From positions 1 to 37,522 of the forward strand of contig CAZJHX010000103.1 in the NCBI GenBank assembly GCA_964545715.1: a DNA stretch of 37,522 bases, given 5' to 3'. The position numbers were made by a program, and so were the translations under genes. Position 1 is the first letter of the stretch; each line of letters opens with the position of its first letter. Of the stretch, positions 17,464 through 26,672 are shown in pieces. Origin of the DNA: CAZJHX01 sp964545715. Its GTDB lineage: Bacteria; Myxococcota_A; UBA9042; GCA-2863065. The notes under the pieces were generated by a model. The model was given only the letters and a program-made list of their open reading frames with translations, made no database searches and had not been told where the DNA came from.

Positions 17464-18574
17464 GACGCAGGATTGGAATCTCGGACGGCATGCCGATGCG
17501 CACGGGCGCGCCGGTCGTGCCCAACCCGGCGGACACGTACATGGTGGATCGATCCTGACGGTAGCGGCCGTGGATGTACGGGATGGGAAACGGACGCAGG
17601 ACGCTGCCGGCCACGCCCAGAAACGGGATGGCCAGCTGACCGCCGTGCAGGTGCCCGCTGACCTGCAGCGCGATCCCGAACGTCGCCGCCTTGGGAAACG
17701 TCTCGGGATCATGGGCCAACAGCACGACCGGGACGCCGTCCGGCACATCGGCCAGCGCCTTGTCGATGTCATCGGATTTGCGCCAGGTGTCGTCGATGCC
17801 GGCAAACACCAGCTGGTCGCCGCCCTCGTCCAGGACCTGCGCCTCGTTTCGAAGCATGATGTGCCCCAGACGCCGGTGCATGGCCAACAGGGCGTCGCCC
17901 GCGTCGCTGGGGAAGTAGTCGTGGTTGCCCATGATCGCGACCACGCCACGTTTGGGCGTCAGCTGGGCCAGTGCGCGCTCCAGCGCCGGGACGAAGCGGC
18001 TGCCGGACGCGATGAGGTCGCCGGTGAGGAACACGTAGTCCGGCGCCTGTGCGTTGACGCGCCGCACCCAGCCATGCACCCGTGACTCCGGCGCAAAAGG
18101 CCCGATGTGCAGGTCGGTGAGCTGCGCGATCGTCAGGCCGGAGAACGCCTGTGGCAGGCCGGGGATCTGGATGTCGACACGGCGGACTTTCACGTGGCGA
18201 TACGGTACGCCGTTGGCGAACAGGGAAAGGCCGAAGCTGGCGAATACCCACGCGGTGAGCGCGCTGTCGGAGACGCCCGCGGCCACGCCGATCAGCCAGC
18301 CCGGGACGAAGTACATCGCCGTCATCGTGTAGATGAAGTAGCCCCAGATGACATAGCGCTCGAACCAGATCGGGGGCGGCAGCGGCTTGGGCAGGTGCCG
18401 GATGCGCACGACGATGATCATGTTGACGGCCAGCAGCCACACAACGGTGACCGGCCACGACCCTCCCAGCTGTGAGACCACAAACCAGGCCAGCGGGACC
18501 TGCGCGAAGCCCATAATCCAGATCAGTGCCAGGACAAGTCGGCCGAATCGTCGTCTGGAGGGAGGTTGCGCCAC
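17453..18574 (-). CDS. Membrane-anchored metallophosphoesterase
   Basis: A 373-residue protein of the calcineurin-like YkuE/YaeI type. About four N-terminal membrane helices (12-122) precede a phosphoesterase domain with all metal motifs: TDLH (Asp154, His156), GDL (Asp186), GNHD (217-219), AHDP (His288) and GHLHGG (His308, His310). Related enzymes hydrolyse phosphoesters such as UDP-diacylglucosamine or lipid phosphates at the membrane; the substrate here is unknown. The GTG start lies seven bases after the stop of the M74/HEAT gene, with AAGG in between, so the two form a short operon. The 3' end overlaps the malG-type gene by 11 bases. Confidence 0.9.
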   Translation of the reverse strand: MAQPPSRRRFGRLVLALIWIMGFAQVPLAWFVVSQLGGSWPVTVVWLLAVNMIIVVRIRHLPKPLPPPIWFERYVIWGYFIYTMTAMYFVPGWLIGVAAGVSDSALTAWVFASFGLSLFANGVPYRHVKVRRVDIQIPGLPQAFSGLTIAQLTDLHIGPFAPESRVHGWVRRVNAQAPDYVFLTGDLIASGSRFVPALERALAQLTPKRGVVAIMGNHDYFPSDAGDALLAMHRRLGHIMLRNEAQVLDEGGDQLVFAGIDDTWRKSDDIDKALADVPDGVPVVLLAHDPETFPKAATFGIALQVSGHLHGGQLAIPFLGVAGSVLRPFPIPYIHGRYRQDRSTMYVSAGLGTTGAPVRIGMPSEIPILRLIP

Positions 18575-18581
18575 GGGCGCC

Positions 18582-19778
18582 TTAACGATGCTGCTTCAGC
18601 ACCTTTCTGGCAACCTTGAGCAGCGCCTTGCGCTTACTGCGGGGCAGCTTGGTGGCCATGACCGGGTGATGCTCGGCGATCAGCTCATTGGCCATGGCGA
18701 CCCCGACGTCGCCGGCCAGGGGCAGGGCGCGCTCGATCAGCGGCGCGACCAGGGCCGGGTCCGACCAGCGGGTGATCTTGAGGATCGTGGCGGCGTTGGC
18801 CTCGGTGGTCAGCGCGACCAGCGCGCTTTGAGCTTGTCGGCGCACCTTGGGATGCGAGTCGCTGAGCAGCGGCGCGATGTCTGGGACCGCGGTGCTGATC
18901 CCCTGCGTCTGCAGCTGTTTCAGGGCGGTGATGCGCGTCGCGGAGGCCAGCGACCGCAGCGACGGCGCCACCTGGGTGCGCACCTCGTCCAGGGCGCGGA
19001 TCATTCGTGAGCTCCACGGCCACACGGGTCCGCCGTTGTCGCAGCCCCTGCGCCAGTCGTTGGGGCTGCAGAGCACGCGCAGATGAATGTGGTTGTCGTG
19101 CACCTTGGCGTAGCTGGGCTGCATCATCATGTCCGCGGCGCGCGCGATCAGGTCGGCCGGCTCACCCGCGGCCCGCGCATGCTCGAGCAGCAGCGCCTCG
19201 ATGTGGGGCGCCACGATGACCCACTGCACGTCGAACTCGGTGCTTGTCATGAAGGCTTTCACAGCCGCCCAGTTGCGGGGGACGTCCAGCGTCAGGCGGT
19301 TGGGCGCTTTGCGGCTGCGGCCGTCGCTGCGGAAGCGGTGGTATTCGGAGGCGACCGGGTTGCCGCGCAGATCGGCTGTGTAATACGCGATGTCCACGTC
19401 GCGGCCGCTGTTGTGGCTCATGCTCATGCTGATGTCGCCGCCGCCGCGACGGCTCAGGTTGCCCAGTACGAGCGGCTCGCCATCCGGGGCCAGACGGGAC
19501 AGCTCGGCGGCCGCCAACAGCATGCCGCGGACGAGGTAGCCGGTGCCGTAGACCCAGTCGCGACGAATCGTGCTGCGCTGGACCTTGTGGTTGGGGCCCT
19601 GGGCCGGCATGCGAATGCCGTCGCGTAGCCGCCCGTAGAAGGGGTGTCCCAGCGACGTCGTGCTTTCAGGAGCGACCGGCAGCATCGACTCCACAGCTGC
19701 GCCCGCTTCGCGAACCGGCCCATCGTGGCTGGTCGCCAACAGCGAGAGGCATGCGATCGATATCAACGCGATGGGCAC
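18582..19778 (-). CDS. M74 (MepA-like) murein endopeptidase with HEAT-like tail
   Basis: A 398-residue secreted protein when started at GTG 19778, which opens a signal sequence (MPIALISIACLSLLA) and lies below a good promoter. The frame continues upstream to 19931 but would put DnaA-box DNA into the protein. The M74 zinc residues are complete: SHNSGRDVD (His122, Asp129) and HDNHIH (His227, His230, His232), the same spacing as MepA of E. coli. The family cleaves D-Ala-mDAP peptide cross-links. Residues about 260-398 form helical HEAT-like repeats (SDSHPKVRRQAQSALVAL), which is unusual for MepA. It could act in growth, division or lysis of prey. Operon with the metallophosphoesterase. Confidence 0.85.
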   Translation of the reverse strand: MPIALISIACLSLLATSHDGPVREAGAAVESMLPVAPESTTSLGHPFYGRLRDGIRMPAQGPNHKVQRSTIRRDWVYGTGYLVRGMLLAAAELSRLAPDGEPLVLGNLSRRGGGDISMSMSHNSGRDVDIAYYTADLRGNPVASEYHRFRSDGRSRKAPNRLTLDVPRNWAAVKAFMTSTEFDVQWVIVAPHIEALLLEHARAAGEPADLIARAADMMMQPSYAKVHDNHIHLRVLCSPNDWRRGCDNGGPVWPWSSRMIRALDEVRTQVAPSLRSLASATRITALKQLQTQGISTAVPDIAPLLSDSHPKVRRQAQSALVALTTEANAATILKITRWSDPALVAPLIERALPLAGDVGVAMANELIAEHHPVMATKLPRSKRKALLKVARKVLKQHR

Positions 19779-19810
19779 TATGAGAAGACCTTCTGCGGCT
19801 AAGGTAGCGT

Positions 19811-19840
19811 CTTTTACCTGGCCATTCGAGAATTCGTCAA
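19811..19840 (-). promoter_or_regulatory. Promoter of the M74 endopeptidase gene
   Basis: Minus strand: TTGACG (19840-19835), 18 bases, TAAAAG (19816-19811). The predicted transcript starts about 26 bases before the GTG at 19778, which supports that start over the upstream in-frame codons. Confidence 0.5.
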
Positions 19841-19865
19841 GTCCCGAAAGCTCCTGATGACAAGC

Positions 19866-19953
19866 TGTGGACAAATTCGCGTAAGTCCCTGGAAGTAAAT
19901 ACCGCAAGTTATCCACAGGGTCTGACGTCATCCTGTGGATGACGCAGTGCGTC
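19866..19953. promoter_or_regulatory. Cluster of DnaA-box-like sites and nested palindromes
   Basis: TTATCCACA (19909-19917, plus) is a perfect DnaA box. TCATCCACA (19942-19934, minus) and TTGTCCACA (19874-19866, minus) are one-mismatch boxes. The first two form an inverted repeat, ATCCACAGG / CCTGTGGAT (19911-19919 and 19932-19940), around TGACGTCA (19923-19930). A further palindrome, GACGCA-G-TGCGTC (19941-19953), adjoins and is followed by TTTTT. The cluster lies between the divergent M74 and PilZ genes. Regulation by DnaA or by another factor is possible. No dnaA or dnaN is nearby, so this is not called an origin. Confidence 0.55.
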
Positions 19954-20035
19954 GCTTTTTGCGTTCATTGGTAGACATCAGAAACCGTGTTACGCTCTCG
20001 CCCACGACGTTTTTTGGGTTTAGTGAGGCTGATCA

Positions 20036-21238
20036 GTGGAGGACAAGCGCCTCTTCCACCGCTATCCGGCGGGGCTCCGGGTAGCCTTCCGGGTGGCTGG
20101 AGAGGGTTTCCGCGGAAAGATTACGGATGTGAGCGCCGGCGGCGGCTTTTGCGCCTCCGACGCGCTGCCGGTGATCGGCTCTCGCCTCCAGATGGCTGCG
20201 CAGCAGGAGCGCAACGATCCGTCGATCTGGCTGGACCTGCGCGTCACCTGGGTCAACGAGGAGCCGACCAGCAGTCACCCCGATACCGGCTTTGGCGGGT
20301 ATTGGCTGCACGCCTCCTGCCGGTACGGGGAGGAGCGGCTGCGCCAGTTCCTGGCCAGCATTCTCGGCATTACGAAGCCCGTGATTCGGCCAATGACTCC
20401 CCCGGCCGGCGGCGACGCGATCTTCGTCTATCGTTTCCCGGACGTTTACGAGAGCGATGACGAGTTCCCGTGGGCGGCCGAGCGTTCCAAGCCGCCGACC
20501 CATGCAAACGCCAGGTTGCTGAGCGGTGGCTCCGGAGCCAGGAAGCTGCCTGCGCGCACGCATGAGCCGTCTTCGCCGGCGCTGCCGACAGGGGCCTCGC
20601 CGGACGTGTCGGAGCCGGCGCTGTCGTTCGGTCGCAGCCTCGCAGCGCTGGACGACGTGGCGGACTTCGCGCCAGACGCAGAGGACTCCGGACTGCAGGA
20701 GCTCGTCGGGCTGACTCAGGAGGAGCCGCTGAGCGTTGAGCACTCGTCTCCCACGATCAGCACCGAGGCGATCCTCGACCAGCCGGCCTTCTCCGCACCG
20801 GCGGACAACCCGAATGGGCGCTGGTCGTTCTTGGTGAACCGGCTAACCGGCATTCGCACGCGCCTCTCGGGTGGGGGCGGAAGCAGTACCCCGCGCTCCG
20901 GCTCGACCCCGGAGTTCGGCGACGCGGACTTCGTCGTAAAGTACAAAGCAGGGCGCAAGTTCGCGTCGGCGCGGGTGGCCCGAGTGGAGCGCAGCTACCT
21001 GGTGATGGAGCCGGCGGGCGATGTCCCTGAGGTGTGGTCTCGCGTGATCATTCACATCCCGACCGGTAGCGGTCGCAAGGCCAAGGCGATCGAGCTCAAC
21101 GCCACCGTGACCCGCATCAAAGAGAGCGGGGGCTCGGAGGCTGTGCACTGCAAGATCAACCGGGTGGACGAGAAGGGCATGGTCGGGGCGTTCGCCAGCT
21201 ACGTCGAAGCGTTCAAGACCCGCCAGGCGTCTGCCTGA
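20036..21238 (+). CDS. PilZ-domain protein with long disordered middle
   Basis: A 400-residue protein. The N-terminal PilZ domain carries RLFHR (5-9) and DVSAGG (31-36), the two c-di-GMP-binding motifs. Residues about 150-290 are Ser/Pro/Ala-rich and probably unstructured. The C-terminal 100 residues (KYKAGRKFASARVARVE ... CKINRVDEKGMVGAFASYVEAF) look like a second, degenerate PilZ-like barrel without the RxxxR motif. The GTG start at 20036 has GAGG about nine bases upstream and begins right at the domain. It is transcribed away from the DnaA-box cluster and converges on the zinc-ribbon gene, 23 bases away. The partner or output is unknown. Confidence 0.83.
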   Translation: MEDKRLFHRYPAGLRVAFRVAGEGFRGKITDVSAGGGFCASDALPVIGSRLQMAAQQERNDPSIWLDLRVTWVNEEPTSSHPDTGFGGYWLHASCRYGEERLRQFLASILGITKPVIRPMTPPAGGDAIFVYRFPDVYESDDEFPWAAERSKPPTHANARLLSGGSGARKLPARTHEPSSPALPTGASPDVSEPALSFGRSLAALDDVADFAPDAEDSGLQELVGLTQEEPLSVEHSSPTISTEAILDQPAFSAPADNPNGRWSFLVNRLTGIRTRLSGGGGSSTPRSGSTPEFGDADFVVKYKAGRKFASARVARVERSYLVMEPAGDVPEVWSRVIIHIPTGSGRKAKAIELNATVTRIKESGGSEAVHCKINRVDEKGMVGAFASYVEAFKTRQASA

Positions 21239-21261
21239 ACGCAGCTTCCGTCTGAAGGAGC

Positions 21262-22512
21262 TCAGCGTCCGCGGGAATCCCCATAGTTGACTTTGGCCGG
21301 GTGCAGGACGCCCACGAAGCGGCGTGATACCTCGCGCTCTGACGTCGAATAGACCCACCCCTTGGCGGTGGCTTTGACCTCCAGCCCCACCTCCACAACC
21401 ACCACCGCCTGGCCGCTGGGGATAGGGGCGTCATGGTGGTCTCGATACGCTTGAGGCGTGCTGCGCCGCACCCAGCCGCGCGCACCGTCACAGGCCACTG
21501 ACGCCTCCTCGCACTGCGAGTTGATCGCCTCTACGATTCGGTCCGCTGTCATGGTCTCGCCGCTCTTGAAGAGCTCGCCCAGGGTGTCTTCCATGGACTC
21601 CTCGAAGTCCAGTGCGGCGGTGGTAGCGCTGTTCCACTCCAGCAGCGCGAACAGGGCAGCGATGATCGCCAGGACGACCAGTGCTATCGCCAGCTTCATG
21701 CCCATGCCCTCTTTTCGGTCCTCCACCTCGTCCACGCGGAAGAGCAGCGTGCCGCGATACTTGGCCTGGATGTCCGAGTCTGCGGCGTCGCCCATCTTTA
21801 CGGGAGCACCGGGGGCCAGCATGTTGCCGAGGCCGCCACCGCCGCGGTGCGTGAGCCCGTCGAAGTCCAGCTGCTTACCGTCGTCCACCTGGTAGCTGTT
21901 GGCCAGCGCGTGTCCCGCGGGCAGCGCGGGGGGCGGTGGAGTCGGGGCGGTGATCGCGGGAGGCACGACGACCGGCGGGTCGATGGCCGGCGCGCTGACG
22001 GCCGGCGCGGGCAATGACGGAGAGGACGCCTCGTCCGCGAACGGGCTGGCGATCATCTCGTAGGTGCCGCTGGAGTCCTGCTCCGGGAGCTTGTCCAGCG
22101 GCTGCAGGCCACCGTCGCCGATGCCGGGCCACTCAAAACCGGGGCTGGTCGCACCCGGGGGTGGCGCAGGGGCCGGCATGCGGGCCGGTGGTGCGGGTGC
22201 GCCCTCCTCGTGATGCTTCACCGCCTTCACCATGGAGAACATGGTGGGCTGGTTCATCGACGCGGGCGCGCCACGGGTCTGCAGGTAGCGCAGTGAGTCC
22301 GGTACGTCGAACGCCAGCACGTGGTTTGCTTTGAAGTCGGCGGCGGCAGCGACGCCGGGATCGGCATGTGCGACGGGCGCGGCGCCCTCGCCGGTCGGGG
22401 GCACGTATGCGCCGGTGTGGCTCATGTGCGGAATGCTGCCCAGCACCTCGCCGCAATCCAGGCAGCGACCGCCGAAAATTCGCTCTGAGCCGCAACGGGG
22501 ACAGTCCAGCAT
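21262..22512 (-). CDS. Zinc-ribbon, single-pass membrane protein of unknown function
   Basis: A 416-residue protein from ATG 22512. It opens with a zinc ribbon (CPRCGSERIFGGRCLDCG), followed by a Pro/Ala-rich disordered stretch of roughly 230 residues. One membrane helix (GMKLAIALVVLAIIAALFALLEW) comes next, and a C-terminal region of about 130 residues with an acidic helix and a beta segment ends the protein. The layout suggests a cytoplasmic zinc ribbon and a periplasmic tail. Similar Gly/Pro-rich zinc-ribbon membrane proteins occur in myxobacteria without known function. The start is uncertain: a GTG at 22569 is also in frame, and the only good Shine-Dalgarno (22570-22574) is spaced for an out-of-frame ATG at 22562. 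Confidence 0.72.
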   Translation of the reverse strand: MLDCPRCGSERIFGGRCLDCGEVLGSIPHMSHTGAYVPPTGEGAAPVAHADPGVAAAADFKANHVLAFDVPDSLRYLQTRGAPASMNQPTMFSMVKAVKHHEEGAPAPPARMPAPAPPPGATSPGFEWPGIGDGGLQPLDKLPEQDSSGTYEMIASPFADEASSPSLPAPAVSAPAIDPPVVVPPAITAPTPPPPALPAGHALANSYQVDDGKQLDFDGLTHRGGGGLGNMLAPGAPVKMGDAADSDIQAKYRGTLLFRVDEVEDRKEGMGMKLAIALVVLAIIAALFALLEWNSATTAALDFEESMEDTLGELFKSGETMTADRIVEAINSQCEEASVACDGARGWVRRSTPQAYRDHHDAPIPSGQAVVVVEVGLEVKATAKGWVYSTSEREVSRRFVGVLHPAKVNYGDSRGR

Positions 22513-22589
22513 TGGGGGATTATGGCGCTCGAACCTTGATGTCCGCAAGATTGAGTGACCATCGATCACCCTCCTGCGTCCGGTTTGCC

Positions 22590-22618
22590 TTGCCGCCCTG
22601 TACGGGTTTGCCTAGAAT
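22590..22618 (+). promoter_or_regulatory. argG promoter
   Basis: TTGCCG (22590-22595), 17 bases, TAGAAT (22613-22618). The -10 matches five of six. The leader to the ATG at 22652 is about 27 bases. No ARG-box-like site was recognised. Confidence 0.5.
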
Positions 22619-22651
22619 CGACCGTCCAATGCACCCCGCTGGAGGGAAAAC

Positions 22652-23917
<1,266 letters not shown>

Positions 23918-23957
23918 TTTCGAGGGCTTACGCTCCAAAAGAACACGCCCGCCGCGT

Positions 23958-23987
23958 TTGACGCGTCCATCCCAATGCGTGTACTCT
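23958..23987 (+). promoter_or_regulatory. Promoter of the MopE/thrombospondin lipoprotein gene
   Basis: TTGACG (23958-23963), 18 bases, TACTCT (23982-23987). The predicted transcript start falls almost on an ATG at 23995. The GGAGG-led ATG at 24037 gives the better signal peptide. Confidence 0.45.
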
Positions 23988-24036
23988 ATTTCGCATGAGA
24001 ACAACCGTGTTGGACTCCCAGATCGGAGGTCGATGG

Positions 24037-26439
24037 ATGACACTGCGGCGTGTTGCGTTTTCGGTCATGGCCCTCGGCCTGGTCTTGTCGGGCTGCCCCG
24101 ACGATAGTGCGGTCGGTGCGGCGCCTGATGTGCCGGGCACGAGCGGCGGCGATGGAACAAGCGCTTCGGAAGACCCGACGACAGGAACCGCGACCGGCGT
24201 CGGCGACGACGGGCTGGACACGTCTGTCGATACCGGCACCGTCGATACGGGCACTGGCGAAGACGAGCTGCCGGCCTTCTTCGGCGAGCCCTGCTCCAGC
24301 AACGAGCAGTGCGTGGATGACGACGGCAACGAGGGCTGGTGCGTCCAGGTCGACGCCGACGGCAACAAAGAGTGCACGATCGACTGCATCGAGGACTGTC
24401 CGGACGGCTACGGCTGCGTGGCGATTCAGAACGCAACGTCGGACAGCCTGTTTGTGTGCATGCCGGAGCTCTCGACCAACTGCAACGAGTGCGAGGATGA
24501 TGGCGAGTGCATTTACGAAAACGCGCGCTGCATCGAGATCGGTCAGGAGAATGGCGAGTCGGACTTCCGCTGCGCCCAGGACTGTGAGGCGGGCGCCGGT
24601 GTGTGTGGCGATGGCTTCGATTGCGTGAAGACGGCGCTGGATGACGGCACCGAGCAGTCGCTGTGCATCCCAAGCACGAAGAGTTGCATCTGTTTCGGTC
24701 AGGACGAAAACGGCGACGACATCAATGGGTCATCGCGCACCTGCACGAAAGCCAACGAAGGTGTTGGGACATGCACCGGCACCGAGATCTGCGATGGGGA
24801 GAAGGGTTGGAGCGGTTGTACGGCGCCCGATCCCGTGGCCGAGGTGTGCGACAGCGTGGACAACGACTGTGATGGCGCCACGGACGAGGACACCGGCGGT
24901 GCGGAGTGCACGAGCGATACCAACGAGCTGGGGACTTGCCCGGGGACGACGGTGTGCACTGAGGGTGAGGAGATCTGCTCTGACGCGGACGGCAACCCGC
25001 TCGCCCCGCCCACCGCGGAGATCTGCGACGGGCTGGACAACGACTGCGACGGCACGCTGGACGAGGACACGCCCGACAACGACGCTGACGAGATCTGCGA
25101 TGACCTGGACGAGGACGACGACAACGACAACGTCAAAGACGAGGATGACAACTGCCCGTTCACGGCCAACGAGGATCAGAAAGACGTCAACAACAACGGC
25201 AAGGGCGACGCCTGTGAGCCGGACGTGGACGGAGACGGCGTCCTCAACGAGGACGACAACTGCCCGCTGACGCCCAACAGCAACCAGGAAGACATCGACG
25301 ACGACAAGCTGGGCGACGTCTGCGACCCCGACGCGGACGGCGACGGCAAAAACGGTGGTCCGCAGGACTGCAACGACTTTGACCCCACCGTCTACGCGGA
25401 CGCGCAGGAGGTCTGTGACGGCAAGGACAACAACTGCAACACGCAGGTCGACGAAGGCTTTGGCGACAACGAGAACGACGGCCTGGCCGATTGTGTGGAC
25501 CCGGACGACGACAACGACAACTTCCCCGACGAGTGCACCGCGGGCGACGCCGCCTGTGTGGTCGACTGCGCGCCCAAGGACGCGGCGATCAACCCCGACG
25601 CCGCCGAGGTGTGCGACGGTGTGGACAACAACTGCAAGGACGGCGTAGACGAGGGCTTCGACGACTTCGACGACGACACCATCGCGGACTGCGTTGACCC
25701 CGACATCGATGGCGACGGCGTCGACAACGACGACGACAACTGCCCCAACGCCCCCAACGCCAACCAGGCGAACAACGACAACGACAAGCAGGGCGACATC
25801 TGCGACACCGATGACGACAACGACCTGGTGCCCGACGAGTGCGATCCGGGCGACGACGGCTGCGAGCCGGACAACTGCCAGTTTGACGCCAACAAGGATC
25901 AGACCGACCTGGACGGCGACGGCCTGGGCGACGTGTGCGACAGCGACGCGGACGGCGACGGCAAGAACGCGGGCGACGGCAGCGACTGCAACGACCAGGA
26001 CCCGGAGATCTTCTTCGGTGCAGACGAGGTCTGCGACGGCAAAAACAACGACTGCGACGAGTTCACCGACGAGGGCTACGTAGACACCGACCTCGACGAC
26101 CTCAAGGACTGCGTCGACCCGGACGACGACAACGACGGCGATCCCGATGAGCTCGACTGCGCCCCGCTCGACAAGGCGATCAACAGCTCAGTCGACGAAC
26201 CCGGCGCCGACAACATCCTCTGCGACGGCGTGGACAACAACTGCAACAACCAGATCGATGAGGACTGCCCGCCGACCAGCGTGGACCTGATCTTCACCAG
26301 CGCGGTCGTCGAGGGCACGACCGACTCGGGCCTCCAGGTCCTGATGAGCCTGGGCCTCCCGGGCGTAGTAGGCCAGTCCGCCCCGGCGGACGGCAATGGC
26401 TTCAGCGTCGACTGGGGCTTCTACTACACGCTGCCCTAG
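24037..26439 (+). CDS. MopE / thrombospondin type-3 repeat lipoprotein
   Basis: An 800-residue protein. The ATG at 24037 has GGAGG (24025-24029) seven bases upstream and opens MTLRRVAFSVMALGLVLSGC, a lipoprotein signal with Cys20. An in-frame ATG at 23995 is possible but would bury the signal. A Thr/Gly/Asp linker leads to a Cys-rich head (EPCSSNEQCVDDDGNEGWC onward), then six MopE-type motifs (CDGxDNDCDxxxDE) mixed with thrombospondin type-3 units (DGDGVxxxDNCP). MopE motifs bind metal in methanotroph proteins, and type-3 units bind calcium. The last 50 residues lack Cys, are beta-rich and end in VDWGFYYTLP. The head and layout match the gene at 1-1887. Probably a surface-exposed, calcium-loaded protein; function unknown. 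Confidence 0.9.
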   Translation: MTLRRVAFSVMALGLVLSGCPDDSAVGAAPDVPGTSGGDGTSASEDPTTGTATGVGDDGLDTSVDTGTVDTGTGEDELPAFFGEPCSSNEQCVDDDGNEGWCVQVDADGNKECTIDCIEDCPDGYGCVAIQNATSDSLFVCMPELSTNCNECEDDGECIYENARCIEIGQENGESDFRCAQDCEAGAGVCGDGFDCVKTALDDGTEQSLCIPSTKSCICFGQDENGDDINGSSRTCTKANEGVGTCTGTEICDGEKGWSGCTAPDPVAEVCDSVDNDCDGATDEDTGGAECTSDTNELGTCPGTTVCTEGEEICSDADGNPLAPPTAEICDGLDNDCDGTLDEDTPDNDADEICDDLDEDDDNDNVKDEDDNCPFTANEDQKDVNNNGKGDACEPDVDGDGVLNEDDNCPLTPNSNQEDIDDDKLGDVCDPDADGDGKNGGPQDCNDFDPTVYADAQEVCDGKDNNCNTQVDEGFGDNENDGLADCVDPDDDNDNFPDECTAGDAACVVDCAPKDAAINPDAAEVCDGVDNNCKDGVDEGFDDFDDDTIADCVDPDIDGDGVDNDDDNCPNAPNANQANNDNDKQGDICDTDDDNDLVPDECDPGDDGCEPDNCQFDANKDQTDLDGDGLGDVCDSDADGDGKNAGDGSDCNDQDPEIFFGADEVCDGKNNDCDEFTDEGYVDTDLDDLKDCVDPDDDNDGDPDELDCAPLDKAINSSVDEPGADNILCDGVDNNCNNQIDEDCPPTSVDLIFTSAVVEGTTDSGLQVLMSLGLPGVVGQSAPADGNGFSVDWGFYYTLP
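24838..26275 (+). repeat. MopE-motif and type-3 coding repeats
   Basis: Six copies of a Cys-Asp-rich MopE motif (for example CDSVDNDCDGATDE and CDGVDNNCNNQIDE) alternate with thrombospondin type-3 units. Spacing is irregular, unlike the regular ladder in the paralogue at the left edge. Confidence 0.7.
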
Positions 26440-26457
26440 CAGCACCCAGCCCCCCAC

Positions 26458-26471
26458 CCCGAGCGATCGGG
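26458..26471. other. Small hairpin with GNRA-type loop
   Basis: CCCGA-GCGA-TCGGG just after the MopE gene stop. The stem is strong but no T-run follows on either strand, so it is not called a terminator. It could protect the 3' end of the mRNA. Confidence 0.35.
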
Positions 26472-26479
26472 CAGCTCAC

Positions 26480-26648
26480 AAAAGCGCCAGATGAATCATG
26501 TAGGCCGTTTATGAGCGCTTTTTGCGTCACAAACGCCGCACATGAATCATGTAGGCCGTTTATGAGCGCTTTTTGCGTCACAAACGCCGCACATGAATCA
26601 TGTAGGCCGTTTATGAGCCCTTTTCGGTTGTCGGCGGATGAATCATGG
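26480..26648. repeat. 51-bp tandem repeat built on an imperfect palindrome
   Basis: Two exact 51-bp units (26491-26541 and 26542-26592) are followed by a partial third and a short fourth start, with a diverged half-unit in front. Each junction holds a 31-bp imperfect palindrome, intact at 26531-26561 and 26582-26612, with outer arms AAACG/CGTTT and inner CATGA-A-TCATG (12 of 15 pairs). Units also contain GCGT-CACAA-ACGC. The array fills the gap between the convergent MopE and GAPDH genes. A frame through it encodes 17-residue repeats but has no support as a gene. Confidence 0.75.
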
Positions 26649-26672
26649 GGGCGCCGGGTGCGCCAGGGGGCT

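Noticed and set aside
19779..19931. N-terminal extension of the M74 protein to the 19931 codon
   Set aside because: It would place promoter and DnaA-box DNA in the coding region and bury the signal sequence. The GTG at 19778 fits better.
19866..19953. Chromosomal or plasmid origin of replication
   Set aside because: Only three boxes, no clear AT-rich unwinding region, and no dnaA, dnaN, rep or parAB genes nearby. Kept only as a regulatory cluster.
26480..26648. Possible CRISPR array
   Set aside because: Units are directly adjacent with no variable spacers, and no cas gene is in the window.
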